Source: JANRLJ01 sp034437895
GTDB taxonomy: Bacteria; Chloroflexota; Anaerolineae; Aggregatilineales; Phototrophicaceae
Length of the DNA: 55,013 bases
Assembly: GCA_034437895.1 (NCBI GenBank)
Contig: DAOTTO010000539.1
Coordinates: 1-55,013, forward strand
Direction: 5' to 3'
Shown: positions 16,610 to 24,848 of the stretch, in pieces
How the letters are laid out: the number at the start of each line of letters is the position of its first letter
How positions within the stretch are numbered: position 1 is the first letter of the stretch
Made by a program: the position numbers and the translations under genes
Notes under the pieces: model-generated
Database searches by the model: none
What the model was told of the DNA's origin: nothing
Seen by the model: only the letters and a program-made list of their open reading frames with translations

Positions 16610-18004
16610 TTAGCCTATTGTTTTTTCAACTTCCCGCAGCGCGATCAAACGTTCATCGAGTTCCCCCACCAAACGCTGATGTTCAACCCACCATTGTGGA
16701 TCACGCTGCGCGTCTAATTCCTCAACCGTCTTACCCTGCTGTTCCACCCATGTGTAATACTTGAGATTATGCCAGCGCTGCCGGGCATCAGGTGTACCGG
16801 GCAGAACCCAATCAGTTCCCGCCGCATGGAAAACGCCTTCCACACGACCAACGGCTGCGGCCTCATCCAATCCGCCGTAACACTCGCGCATACTCTCCAT
16901 TACGGAGTAATAGCGATCAAGCGCATCTGTAGCAACCGTAACAATCACATCATCTTTGCCCATATTGTAATACTTAGCAGTCTTAATTGCACCTATAATG
17001 TTACAAATTCCACTAATGCCAAATAAACTTCCCATTTGGTCTGCCAAAGCCGGATCAACTCCGTAACGCTTTACCAGCGTCGCACGTCCAGCGGGTTCAG
17101 CCAGTAGTTGCAAGCCTTTTTTGCATTCCAAATCGTCGATGCACATCACGGCATCCATATTCAGGACGTTGTGAATCCATGTCACATGTTTATCACCAAT
17201 CCCTTGAATATCATGGCTACCGTAGCCATTGTTATATAGCGTCGGGCATTGGATCGGCTCTAGCCCCACAATTTTATGGTCAGGCCAAAGCTGTTTTAAG
17301 CGATCTCCCGCCGCAATCGTCCCGGCGCTGCCCATCGCGGATACATACGCGCTAATTTTGCCGCTGCCTATGCCGCGCACTTTTAATTCATCCGCCAATT
17401 CCGCAATCGTGTTCCCTGTAACATGATGGTGAAAGCGATAATTGCCCATCACTTCAAATTGATTCAAGATGCGAATATCTTCCCCACTGGCACGTAAACG
17501 TTTCGTCTCGTCATAAATTTCTTTGACGTTGCTCTCGCTCCCGACAGTTTTGATGATCCCCGCGCCGTAGCTTTCAATACGCTCAAAACGCTCGCGGCTC
17601 ATTTCGGCAGGTAGCACAACTAGGCTTTTACAACCCATCCGTCCACCCACCCACGCGCCGCCAATCCCGTAATTTCCCGTCGAAGGCCAAACAAGCGTAT
17701 GAATCGAGGGATCAACTTCGCCCAAAAGTGTTTTTTCGAGTAAGACTGAATACGCCGCGCCAACCTTATGACTTCCTGACGGAAAATCCTTGCCAAACAG
17801 CACCACAATATTCGCGTCAATCCCGGTTAGCGCTTTCGGCAGCACGATATGATAGATTTCGCCCTGAGAATCTCGCCAGCTAATATTGAATAAGTTAACT
17901 GGGTCAAGTGGATTTTCTTTGCGCGCTTGGGTAGCTCTCGTCCGGATTTCTGGCGCAATACGCTCAGGATGAAGCATTTCTTCAAAAGTAGGTCCGGTAA
18001 TCAC
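16610..18004 (-). CDS. PLP-dependent fold-type II enzyme, cysteine-synthase/threonine-deaminase-like
   Basis: This 464-aa tryptophan-synthase-beta-fold enzyme has the Schiff-base lysine in SGSHKVGAAYS (K80), the PLP-phosphate/substrate loop STGNYGIGGAW, and VSAMGSAGTIAAGDRLK. The C-terminal VTVATDALDRYYSV takes the place of the usual final PLP contact. It is longer than cysteine synthase (~310 aa). In E. coli the ssnA/ygeW cluster contains the PLP enzyme YgeX (diaminopropionate ammonia-lyase). This is a different subfamily but might fill a similar ammonia-lyase step; that is inference. Its start overlaps the small upstream gene by four bases. Confidence 0.85.
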   Translation of the reverse strand: MITGPTFEEMLHPERIAPEIRTRATQARKENPLDPVNLFNISWRDSQGEIYHIVLPKALTGIDANIVVLFGKDFPSGSHKVGAAYSVLLEKTLLGEVDPSIHTLVWPSTGNYGIGGAWVGGRMGCKSLVVLPAEMSRERFERIESYGAGIIKTVGSESNVKEIYDETKRLRASGEDIRILNQFEVMGNYRFHHHVTGNTIAELADELKVRGIGSGKISAYVSAMGSAGTIAAGDRLKQLWPDHKIVGLEPIQCPTLYNNGYGSHDIQGIGDKHVTWIHNVLNMDAVMCIDDLECKKGLQLLAEPAGRATLVKRYGVDPALADQMGSLFGISGICNIIGAIKTAKYYNMGKDDVIVTVATDALDRYYSVMESMRECYGGLDEAAAVGRVEGVFHAAGTDWVLPGTPDARQRWHNLKYYTWVEQQGKTVEELDAQRDPQWWVEHQRLVGELDERLIALREVEKTIG

Positions 18005-18234
18005 AAGTTATCCTCATCAAGTAATTGTTGTTCTAAATAACGCATCTCATTCATCAATTCGTCGCGTTTATGCGCCAATTCACGATAGCGCTTCAGGTCG
18101 TCGGAAGACATATTTTCCGTCCCTCCGCCATGCGCCATAATCAGCTTGTTGATCTCCGCATGTAGTCCTTCATAAAGCAGCACGACTTTACGATAGGCCT
18201 GAACTTTATGCAGCATATCTTGGTCATTGGTCAT
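18001..18234 (-). CDS. Small helical protein of 77 aa
   Basis: This 77-aa, charged, almost entirely helical protein has a likely two-helix or coiled-coil shape (segments KVVLLYEGLHAEINKLIM and YRELAHKRDELMNEMRYLEQ). There is no known motif. It sits 12 bases after the GT2 gene and its stop overlaps the start of the PLP enzyme gene by four bases, so it is a real coupled gene rather than chance. It could be a small partner of the PLP enzyme. Confidence 0.65.
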   Translation of the reverse strand: MTNDQDMLHKVQAYRKVVLLYEGLHAEINKLIMAHGGGTENMSSDDLKRYRELAHKRDELMNEMRYLEQQLLDEDNL

Positions 18235-18246
18235 GAGATTTTCCCT

Positions 18247-19323
18247 TTATGGTTTTGCCTCCATCATCGGCGGGGATGATTCAGCACTATTCTGCTCATC
18301 ACCCCCCATCATAGAGGACACAGCATAAAGCGCGGACGTTCCACGCGACGATACACGCGGCTTATTTTCATAACCATTATTGAAACCGTTAGTTGATGAA
18401 ATGACGTAAAGCGGACGGTCACGGGTTTCATCATAAATCCGCGCCACATACTGCCCCATCACAAATAGGAAAAACAACTGGAACGCGCTCACCAGAAGCA
18501 ACAAAATAATCGTCGTTGCTTGTCCTTCAAAGAAGTTTTGCCCCTGAGAAAGCCGCAAAACCGCAATAACGGGGATCGTCAAAAAGGCTAAAATCGCCAG
18601 CACCAAACTCGCATAAATCATCACTTGCAGCGGAAAATACGAAAAACCAGTGATGGCATCCCAAGCAAACCGAATCATCTTCCGCAGCGGGTATTTCGTG
18701 ACACCCGCATAACGCGCTTCACGCACATACTTGACACCCGTTTGCTTAAAGCCCACCCAACTCGTCATGCCCCGGATGAAGCGGTTATGTTCGCGCATCT
18801 GCCGCAAGACTTCGACAACCTGTCGATCCATCAGCCGGAAATCGCCAGTATCCTGAGGAATATCAACTTCTGTAATGCGGCGTATAACCCGGTAGAACAA
18901 TTTTGCAGTAGCCCGTTTAAATAGCGTCTCACCCTTACGCTGAGACCGAATCGCATAAACCACATCGTATCCCGCTTGCCAGCGCTCAATGAGTTCGAGA
19001 ATTACTTCCGGGGGGTCTTGCAAATCGGCATCAATCAGCACGACGGCATCCCCGCTGGCGTAATCAATCCCAGCAGTGACGGCGATGGCATGACCGAAAT
19101 TACGAGCAAATTGAATCACTTTTACGCGGGAATCGGCTTGTGCGATGTCATGGATAAGCTGCGGCGAGCGATCACGACTGCCATCATTCACCATGATAAA
19201 TTCCCAGCTTTCGCCTGTCGAATCCATCACTTTCCGTAAGCGATCATACAGCAGCGGAATATTGCCTTCTTCGTTAAAAATTGGTGTCACGACAGAATAA
19301 CGCGGATTTTCGCTCATCAGCAC
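18247..19323 (-). CDS. GT2-family glycosyltransferase, polyprenyl-phosphate sugar synthase-like
   Basis: This 358-aa enzyme starts with YSVVTPIFNEEGNIPLLYDRL, then has FIMVNDGSRDRSP and VLIDADLQDPPEVI (metal-binding DAD), then TGDFRLMDRQVVEVL. Two C-terminal membrane helices follow, at about 225-250 and 265-290. This is the DPM1/GtrB-like layout: transfer of a sugar from a nucleotide donor to a lipid phosphate at the inner membrane face. Its product could feed the GT-C-like membrane protein at 6.1-8.8 kb, but nothing proves that. The start is GTG 19323 or ATG 19317. Confidence 0.85.
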   Translation of the reverse strand: MLMSENPRYSVVTPIFNEEGNIPLLYDRLRKVMDSTGESWEFIMVNDGSRDRSPQLIHDIAQADSRVKVIQFARNFGHAIAVTAGIDYASGDAVVLIDADLQDPPEVILELIERWQAGYDVVYAIRSQRKGETLFKRATAKLFYRVIRRITEVDIPQDTGDFRLMDRQVVEVLRQMREHNRFIRGMTSWVGFKQTGVKYVREARYAGVTKYPLRKMIRFAWDAITGFSYFPLQVMIYASLVLAILAFLTIPVIAVLRLSQGQNFFEGQATTIILLLLVSAFQLFFLFVMGQYVARIYDETRDRPLYVISSTNGFNNGYENKPRVSSRGTSALYAVSSMMGGDEQNSAESSPPMMEAKP

Positions 19324-19371
19324 TCACTAAAACATTCTGAACCGTAGGTTAAACAAGTACCTTTGGTGCGG

Positions 19372-20619
19372 TCACTCGGCACGAAGAACTCTCTTAATCG
19401 CTTCTAAATTCGGCTGAACGCGCACCCCACCACTCACGGATTGCTGCGCTCGCTTCACATCTTTTAGCCCGTTTCCGGTGCTTAAGATAACAACCGCGTC
19501 GCTTGGCTCGATAAATCCTGTTTCGACTGCTCGCCGCGCCCCAGCAAAAGCTGCTGCCGCTGCTGGTTCAGCAAACACGCCAGTCAACCGCGCAAACTGC
19601 GGAATCGCCGCCAGAATTTGTTCATCGCTCACAGTCACATAAGCACCTTGTGTATCACGCACTGCCCGCAGCGCTTTTACCCGATCACGCGGCAGACCTG
19701 CGACGATGCTGTCAGCAATACTATGCGCTTCCATCGGCTGCATCTGTGCTGCATCCAAACCGTTTTCCCAAGCATCAACCAATGGCGCACTTGTCTCTGA
19801 TTGTACACCAATCAGGCGCGGAATCCGCTGAATCCAGCCTAATTTGTGCAAATCGTAGAAACCTTTATGCAATCCGCCAATAATGCTGCCATCGCCAACA
19901 CTCACAACGACCACATCCGGCACATCCCAACCCCTCTGTTCAGCAATTTCATACGCCGCCGTCTTTTTTCCCTCCGTCGTAAATGGATTCACGCCCGTAT
20001 TCCGGCAGTACCAGCCCTCTTGCTGGCTCACCTGCATACACAAGTCAAACGCGACATCGTAAGTATCCTCAATCAACAATACTTTCGCCCCATAAACCAA
20101 TAACTGCGCGATTTTGGCCTCCGGCGCAGTCGCCGGCACAAAAATGATCGTGTCCAACCCAACTGATGCGCCAATACCTGCTAACGCCGCTGCTGCATTA
20201 CCAGTACTGGCAGTGCTGACGGTCTTAATCCCTTGCTCCATCGCCCGTGCCACGACCATCGCACTCGCACGATCTTTGAGCGAACCCGTTGGATTCGCAC
20301 CATCATCTTTGACCCACGCCCGTTTCACCCCAAGCATGTCTGCCATGCGCGGCGCATCATAAAACGGTGTCCATCCCACCCGCAGCGGCGGCACAGCCGA
20401 ATCGGGCAAAAGAGGCATTAATGCACGATACCGCCACATCCACATCGCTCGACTAGTGCTAATTTCGTCTCGATCTAAGGATTTTTTCAGCGCATCATAA
20501 TCATATAGTACGTCTAGCGTCCCTACTTCACCGCAGACCGGACACGTATATTCCACTGCATCCGGCGCGTAGCTCCGACCACAGACCGTACATTTCAACT
20601 CAAGAATGGAGGCCATCAA
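19372..20619 (-). CDS. Threonine synthase-like PLP enzyme
   Basis: This 415-aa PLP fold-type II enzyme has an N-terminal zinc-ribbon-like segment (CTVCG and CPVCG). It also has PTGSLKDRAS with the Schiff-base lysine at K115, the phosphate loop STASTGNAAAALAGIGAS, and VVVSVGDGSIIGGLHKG. The layout is that of threonine synthase, which converts phosphohomoserine to threonine, including the zinc-ribbon variants found in many bacteria. There are no other threonine genes nearby, so assignment rests on sequence pattern only. Its start overlaps the end of the HIT gene by about 20 bases. Confidence 0.82.
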   Translation of the reverse strand: MMASILELKCTVCGRSYAPDAVEYTCPVCGEVGTLDVLYDYDALKKSLDRDEISTSRAMWMWRYRALMPLLPDSAVPPLRVGWTPFYDAPRMADMLGVKRAWVKDDGANPTGSLKDRASAMVVARAMEQGIKTVSTASTGNAAAALAGIGASVGLDTIIFVPATAPEAKIAQLLVYGAKVLLIEDTYDVAFDLCMQVSQQEGWYCRNTGVNPFTTEGKKTAAYEIAEQRGWDVPDVVVVSVGDGSIIGGLHKGFYDLHKLGWIQRIPRLIGVQSETSAPLVDAWENGLDAAQMQPMEAHSIADSIVAGLPRDRVKALRAVRDTQGAYVTVSDEQILAAIPQFARLTGVFAEPAAAAAFAGARRAVETGFIEPSDAVVILSTGNGLKDVKRAQQSVSGGVRVQPNLEAIKRVLRAE

Positions 20620-21076
20620 AATATGCTTTCAATTTTTCGACGTAGGGTAATCGTTCTGCCGGGGTCGTTACACGGTGATGATGAGTCAAATCATAGAGAT
20701 AGTCATTGAAATAACGTGGGAACATATGCAGATGATAATGAAACACTTCCTGCAAGCCGCCCGGTTCGTTATGCTGGCGAGTAGAAACACCGTCACAGCC
20801 ATGAACCTGCTTAAATGCAATTGCTACCTGCCGCGCTGCTTCATAAATGCGTGTATGTGTTTCAGGCGGCACGTCATAGATATTTTCGATATGCTGATTC
20901 GGAATAATCATGACGTTGCCATTGTTGTTAGGCCACCAGCGCGGATTAATCATCGCAGTGATATGTTCAGTCTGATAGAAAACATCCGACTGCCGATTCC
21001 AGATCGCTTCATCTTCGATCCCTTTTGCTATTTTGCAAAAGAGACAATCATAATTTTCCGGCGCATGATTATACAT
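20600..21076 (-). CDS. HIT-family nucleotide hydrolase/transferase
   Basis: This 158-aa protein opens with DCLFCKIAKG and carries the histidine triad HYHLHMFPR in the C-terminal half, the catalytic His site of HIT enzymes that act on nucleotide phosphoesters. The length is a little above the Hint class (~115-140 aa). It is the first gene of the long minus-strand run, followed by the threonine-synthase-like gene. The sequence downstream of its start (21077-21661) holds only remnants and repeats. Confidence 0.88.
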   Translation of the reverse strand: MYNHAPENYDCLFCKIAKGIEDEAIWNRQSDVFYQTEHITAMINPRWWPNNNGNVMIIPNQHIENIYDVPPETHTRIYEAARQVAIAFKQVHGCDGVSTRQHNEPGGLQEVFHYHLHMFPRYFNDYLYDLTHHHRVTTPAERLPYVEKLKAYFDGLHS

Positions 21077-21096
21077 TCTCTGCGGTTTCCTATTCT

Positions 21097-21240
21097 TTAC
21101 CCTGGTACAACACGAGTCGCTGTTTCGCCCCGCAGCGCCCGCATCAGATTCGGCGGATCAGTGATTAATGCCTGTGGCCCACCCATCCGCACAAAATCCA
21201 CCGCCGCCTCGATCTTCGGCAGCATACTCCCCAGCGCAAG
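21097..21240 (-). pseudogene. Carbamate kinase 3' remnant
   Basis: Minus-strand translation gives GSMLPKIEAAVDFVRMGGP, then QALITDPPNLMRALRGE, TATRVVPG and a stop. This is the last ~45 residues of the intact carbamate kinase at 26794-27741, with one visible change near the end (ETGTR to ETATR). Upstream of GSM the frame runs into unrelated residues and a stop, so the first ~85% of the gene is missing. No start codon with a ribosome site is linked to it. It lies directly beside a repeat (21331-21420) that is also found just downstream of the intact gene. Confidence 0.88.
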
Positions 21241-21330
21241 GATGGCTCCGATCAGCAATACTTACGCCCAATCCCATAGCCAGGCACTACACACTGGCGC
21301 AAACGGTTGCATTATAAACATAATAGCGCT

Positions 21331-21420
21331 AGGCATTGTAAACATCTAATTTCTCCTTCGACAAGAAAAATCAGCTTACCTTGCCCTTCCTTTTTCGTCC
21401 ACTATTTGGATAAAGTCCAG
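21331..21420 (+). repeat. One end of a decayed IS-like element (partial copy E1)
   Basis: About 90 bases are shared with 27918-28008: aggcattgta, atttctcc, acaagaaaaatcagcttacc and ccactatttggataaag. Read on the minus strand it carries a ribosome-site-like ggagaaa followed by an ATG, as in the other copy, but the frame ends after a few dozen codons. Only this end is present; no matching left end (agactggactttatcc) is visible within 600 bases. It adjoins the carbamate kinase remnant. Confidence 0.7.
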
Positions 21421-21508
21421 ACAGAGATTTAAGTTCAAAATCTTGGCGTTCTTGGTGTCGTCCCTGCGCTTAAGCGATTAAAATTTCAAATTACTTTCGA
21501 GTATCTAG
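21421..21508 (+). repeat. Dispersed ~100-bp repeat, copy B2
   Basis: Contains ttaagttcaaaatcttgg, ggtgtcgtcc, gcgcttaagcgatta and caaattactttcgag. The same blocks lie at 33019-33120 (same strand) and 138-262 (opposite strand). It follows the E1 repeat without a gap. Confidence 0.7.
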
Positions 21509-21597
21509 ATAAAAATCACTTGTTGATGGTTAGCCTCAATTAGGAGTTTCAACATTTTAGGCGGGAGTTAAGCAGCTTTCTGGCTTGGGAGGCGCTA

Positions 21598-21626
21598 TTC
21601 AGAATGGAAGCGGTGTAAGATATAAT
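21598..21626 (+). promoter_or_regulatory. Probable promoter of the TIR-FGE gene
   Basis: A consensus TATAAT at 21621-21626 is preceded, after a 17-base spacer, by TTCAGA at 21598-21603 (four of six matches to TTGACA). The start codon at 21662 lies about 35 bases after the -10 box, leaving a short leader. Sigma-70 type, sequence-based only. Confidence 0.55.
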
Positions 21627-21661
21627 TCCAGCGAAGATATTTAAACGGGTATAAAACCTTA

Positions 21662-22918
21662 ATGTCGCACGTTTTTATCAGCTACAGCAAAGTAAACTGG
21701 GATTACGCCCGTGCGCTGGCAGATCGACTGTTGGTGGAGGGATTCGATGTATGGATTGATGACCGCATCGATTATGGCGAAGACTGGTGGCGCACGATTG
21801 TGCGAGCGATTAAAGCCTGTGCTGCGTTTACAGTGGTGATGACTCCCGATTCTGATGCGTCACGCTGGGTGCAGCGGGAGATAACGCTGGCGGATGAGCT
21901 GGGTAAACCCGCGTATCCGCTGCTGCTGGCGGGTGATTTGCTATCTAGCGAGAATTGGACGATGTTCGTCCGTACTCAATATATGGACGTGCGAAATGGA
22001 GCGCTGCCTAAAGCGGATTTTTATAACCGATTAGGCCAGAGCGTTCCACGCAAGCCCACACCCGGCGCAGAAATCACAGCCGCTGATGATCTTCCCCTAA
22101 CCGGGCAGCTTTTGCACAAAGCACTGCCTATTGAACCCGAACCTGAGCTTGTTCCTGAGCCGCCTAAGATTCTTCTGCCGCAAGTCAAAGGTGTTTTGCC
22201 GATGCCGTTTGACTGGTGTGAAGTGCCTGCGGGAAGTGTGACGATAGAATATACTCGAAAAGACCATCGTACTTTTGAAGTGGCAGATTATGCGATCAGT
22301 AAATATCCCATTACAAATGCCCAGTTTCAGGTTTTCCTAAAATCGCCTGAAGGGTATCGTGAGCCACGTTGGTGGGATTATTCACCGGAAGCAAAGTCTT
22401 GGCGGCGCAGTTGGTCAGTGCCGGATAATACAGCTTATTCGGGCGATGATTTACCCCGTACAAACGTCAATTGGTATGAGGCAATGGCTTACTGCTGGTG
22501 GCTGACGACGCAAATCGGTGGCGATTGGGTGATTTCTCTACCGACTGAACAACAGTGGCAGCGGGCCGCACAGGGCGATGACGGACGCGCCTATCCTTGG
22601 GGGAATCAATTCTTTGCTAACTCATGCAATACGACAGAGAGTCGTGTTGATAAAGTAACGCCTGTCACGAAGTATCAGAATAACATCAGTCCTTACGGCG
22701 TGATGGATATGGCTGGCAATGTATGGGAGTGGTGTCTTACGGAATGGGGGACGGACAGCACGAATGCACGAGGCAGCAGGGCGCGGGTGCTGCGCGGCGG
22801 TTCATGGCGCAATGACGCGGATACAGCGAAAAATAACTGCCGCGATTATGGCAGCCCGGAAGAACGGTTTAATCTGCGCGGCTTCCGTGTTGTGACTTTC
22901 CTCAAAAATAATAATTGA
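21662..22918 (+). CDS. TIR domain fused to FGE/SUMF1-type domain
   Basis: In this 418-aa protein, residues 1-~135 are a TIR domain: HVFISYSKVNWDYARALADR, VWIDDRIDYGEDWW, and SRWVQREITLADELG with E73 at the position of the catalytic glutamate of NAD-consuming TIRs. A Pro/Glu-rich linker follows. From about 190 there is a formylglycine-generating-enzyme-like (C-type-lectin-like) domain with ISKYPITNAQF, RTNVNWYEAMAYCWW, LPTEQQWQRAA, MDMAGNVWEW and RVLRGGSW. The RGGSW block is followed by RND instead of the Cys-containing sequence of true sulfatase-activating FGE; only one nearby Cys remains (NNCRDY), so sulfatase activation is unlikely. TIR-FGE fusions are candidates for signalling or defence. 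It is transcribed alone. Confidence 0.85.
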   Translation: MSHVFISYSKVNWDYARALADRLLVEGFDVWIDDRIDYGEDWWRTIVRAIKACAAFTVVMTPDSDASRWVQREITLADELGKPAYPLLLAGDLLSSENWTMFVRTQYMDVRNGALPKADFYNRLGQSVPRKPTPGAEITAADDLPLTGQLLHKALPIEPEPELVPEPPKILLPQVKGVLPMPFDWCEVPAGSVTIEYTRKDHRTFEVADYAISKYPITNAQFQVFLKSPEGYREPRWWDYSPEAKSWRRSWSVPDNTAYSGDDLPRTNVNWYEAMAYCWWLTTQIGGDWVISLPTEQQWQRAAQGDDGRAYPWGNQFFANSCNTTESRVDKVTPVTKYQNNISPYGVMDMAGNVWEWCLTEWGTDSTNARGSRARVLRGGSWRNDADTAKNNCRDYGSPEERFNLRGFRVVTFLKNNN

Positions 22919-23044
22919 ACCACAATAAGTCATTCGGCATAAAGAATCTATTCCCTTTGATTCTTTGTGTCGAATCTTTTATCCTATCGTTGTTCTTGCT
23001 TACTTTTTAGCTTTTTTCGCACATGGATTGAAGGGTACTTAACC

Positions 23045-24025
23045 ATGCAAACTGATCTTCGCGGGCGTGATCTTATCACCGAACAAGAATGGACGAAGGA
23101 CGAAATCGAGACGCTGCTGGACGTGGCGTGGGACTTAAAGCGTAAACGGGCAGTTGGCGAACCCCATGCTTATCTGCGCGATAAAGTGCTGGCGATGCTG
23201 TTTTTCTTCACCAGTACCCGTACTCGCGCCAGCTTTGAGGCGGGAATGGCACAGTTGGGCGGTCATGCACAGTTTATCGACAGCGAGACGACCCAAATCA
23301 GTCATGGCGATACGGCGAAAGAAATCGGGCAAATTCTGGGGCGCTACACGGACGGAATCGCTATCCGCCAATGTGACTGGAAGTTTGGCAATCAGTATAT
23401 CCGTGAGGTAGCGGAAAACAGTCGCGTTCCGGTGCTGAATATGCAGTGCGACGTGTATCATCCTTTCCAGATTTTGGCTGATCTGATGACGATTATGGAA
23501 AATTTCGGACGTGATCTGCGCGGCAAGACGATTAATGTGTCGTGGGCGTATGCAGCCAGCTATCAGAAGCCGATTTCTGTGCCGCAGAGCCTCGTACTGC
23601 TGATGACGCGCTATGGGATGAACGTCCGGCTGACGCATCCGCCGGAATACGAATTAATGCCGGAAATTGTGGCACAAGCCCAGGAAAATGCCAAACGCAG
23701 CGGCGGTTCGCTCGATATTGGGCATGATTTTGATGCTGGCTTTAAGGGCGCGGATATTCTTTATCCGAAAAGCTGGGGCTGCTGGATGACCACCGAAGAT
23801 AAGAATGAGTCCTCGGCAATTGGCAAAAAGTATACCGATTGGATCACGGATGAGCGCCGGATGGGGCTGGCAAATGACCATGCCGTTTATATGCACTGCC
23901 TCCCGGCGGATCGCAATGTTGAAGTGACCGACGGCGTGATTGATGGGCCGCAGAGCATCGTTTATGATGAGGCGGAAAATCGCCTGCATGTGCAGAAGGC
24001 TGCGATGGCGCTCACCATGCGGTAA
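23045..24025 (+). CDS. ygeW: YgeW-type carbamoyltransferase
   Basis: This 326-aa enzyme of the aspartate/ornithine carbamoyltransferase fold has STRTR at residues 57-61 (carbamoyl phosphate site), HPFQILADLMT, SWAYAASYQKPISVPQSL, and MHCLPADR near the C-terminus. SWAYxxSYxKPxSVPQ is the mark of the knotted YgeW group rather than ArgF or PyrB. In the E. coli purine-linked cluster YgeW sits with a carbamate kinase; here an intact carbamate kinase lies 2.8 kb downstream on the same strand. The proposed role is phosphorolysis of a carbamoyl or ureido compound, giving carbamoyl phosphate for ATP formation. ATG 23045 is preceded by GAAGGG; an upstream in-frame extension to 22967 is hydrophobic and unlike the family. 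Confidence 0.88.
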   Translation: MQTDLRGRDLITEQEWTKDEIETLLDVAWDLKRKRAVGEPHAYLRDKVLAMLFFFTSTRTRASFEAGMAQLGGHAQFIDSETTQISHGDTAKEIGQILGRYTDGIAIRQCDWKFGNQYIREVAENSRVPVLNMQCDVYHPFQILADLMTIMENFGRDLRGKTINVSWAYAASYQKPISVPQSLVLLMTRYGMNVRLTHPPEYELMPEIVAQAQENAKRSGGSLDIGHDFDAGFKGADILYPKSWGCWMTTEDKNESSAIGKKYTDWITDERRMGLANDHAVYMHCLPADRNVEVTDGVIDGPQSIVYDEAENRLHVQKAAMALTMR

Positions 24026-24034
24026 GGGGATAGC

Positions 24035-24108
24035 TTTTAGCGATTAGTAGTTAGCTTTCAGCAATCAGCCGTCAGCGCTCAGCTTTTTGGTGGGCGCTGA
24101 CGGCATAA
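24035..24108. repeat. Hairpin repeat D1 before the toxin-antitoxin pair
   Basis: An 11-bp perfect stem, gccgtcagcgc at 24068-24078 with gcgctgacggc at 24094-24104, loops around a T-rich 15-base stretch. It is preceded by agctttcagcaatca. A near copy lies at 24772-24830, so the two hairpins bracket the mntA-hepT pair. It could also serve to end ygeW transcription, although there is no long T-run after the stem. Confidence 0.7.
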
Positions 24109-24134
24109 GGCTGATCAAAACGAAAAGGTGAAAA

Positions 24135-24440
24135 ATGATAAATCAACATTTTGAGCTACCGATGGATAAGATTGTTGCTTTTTGTGAAAAATATCCGATT
24201 CGCAAATTGTCACTGTTTGGATCGATTTTACGGGATGATTTTCGCCCCGATAGTGATGTGGATGTACTGGTGGAGTTTTTAGCCGAAGCGAGTGTGACAT
24301 ATTTTGATCTAGCAAAAATGCAGATGGAATTGTCCGATCTTATTGAGCGCGAAATTGATTTGCTGACACCCGGCGCATTAAGCCAGTATTTTCAGCAAAA
24401 AGTGATGAATACAGCCCAGGTCGTCTATGAACGAAAATGA
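24135..24440 (+). CDS. mntA: MntA-like antitoxin (minimal nucleotidyltransferase)
   Basis: This 101-aa protein has the GSX10DXD motif of minimal nucleotidyltransferases complete: G29-S30, ten residues, then D41-V42-D43, followed by LVEF. Known MntA antitoxins AMPylate a tyrosine of the partner HepT toxin and so block it. The partner gene follows with a 14-base overlap. A good ribosome site (AAGG, six bases before ATG) is present. Type VII toxin-antitoxin pair. Confidence 0.9.
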   Translation: MINQHFELPMDKIVAFCEKYPIRKLSLFGSILRDDFRPDSDVDVLVEFLAEASVTYFDLAKMQMELSDLIEREIDLLTPGALSQYFQQKVMNTAQVVYERK

Positions 24441-24771
24441 TTTAGCTAGGCTTAACCATATGCAGGACTATGCACGTGAAGCCGTAACTTTTTTGGAAGG
24501 GAAAGCACGGGATGCACTTGGCACTGATGTCATGTTAGCGCGTGCAGTGACCTATTCTGTTGGCATAATCGGCGAGGCGGCATCAGCTATTAGCCAAGAG
24601 ACGCGCAACGCCAATCCACAAATTCCTTGGCGAGAAGCAATTGCCATACGGAACTTTTTATTTCATGCCTACTTCAAAGTTGAACTGGGTATCTTGTGGG
24701 AGACGGTTCAGAAGTCGCTTCCACTGCTCATTGCAGAATTGGAAAAGTTGTTAGCGTCGGAAAATGAGTAA
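24427..24771 (+). CDS. hepT: HepT-like toxin (HEPN domain ribonuclease)
   Basis: This 114-aa helical HEPN/DUF86 protein has the catalytic RX4HXY motif intact: R75, H80, Y82 (RNFLFHAY). HepT toxins cut RNA; Y82 is the position modified by MntA in studied pairs. All key residues being present argues for a working toxin rather than a relic. The overlap with mntA ensures linked synthesis. The pair is bracketed by the two D hairpins and sits between ygeW and carbamate kinase. Confidence 0.9.
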   Translation: MNENDLARLNHMQDYAREAVTFLEGKARDALGTDVMLARAVTYSVGIIGEAASAISQETRNANPQIPWREAIAIRNFLFHAYFKVELGILWETVQKSLPLLIAELEKLLASENE

Positions 24772-24830
24772 CGATTAGCTTTCAGCCGTCAGCGACCAGC
24801 TTTTTTGTGAGTGCTGGCGGCTGACATAGG
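24772..24830. repeat. Hairpin repeat D2 after the toxin-antitoxin pair
   Basis: A 12-bp stem, tcagccgtcagc at 24782-24793 with gctggcggctga at 24813-24824, has one G-T pair and a loop containing a six-T run. It is preceded by gattagctttcag, as in copy D1 (24035-24108). It may end hepT transcription. Confidence 0.7.
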
Positions 24831-24848
24831 CAATTTGAAAGGCAAACT

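Noticed and set aside
16610..18004. Diaminopropionate ammonia-lyase YgeX by name
   Set aside because: It is fold-type II like YgeX, but its block sequences differ clearly from E. coli YgeX, so I give only a general PLP-enzyme call.
22967..23044. N-terminal extension of the YgeW-type protein
   Set aside because: It is hydrophobic and Ser/Cys-rich, unlike the family, and the ATG at 23045 has its own ribosome site.
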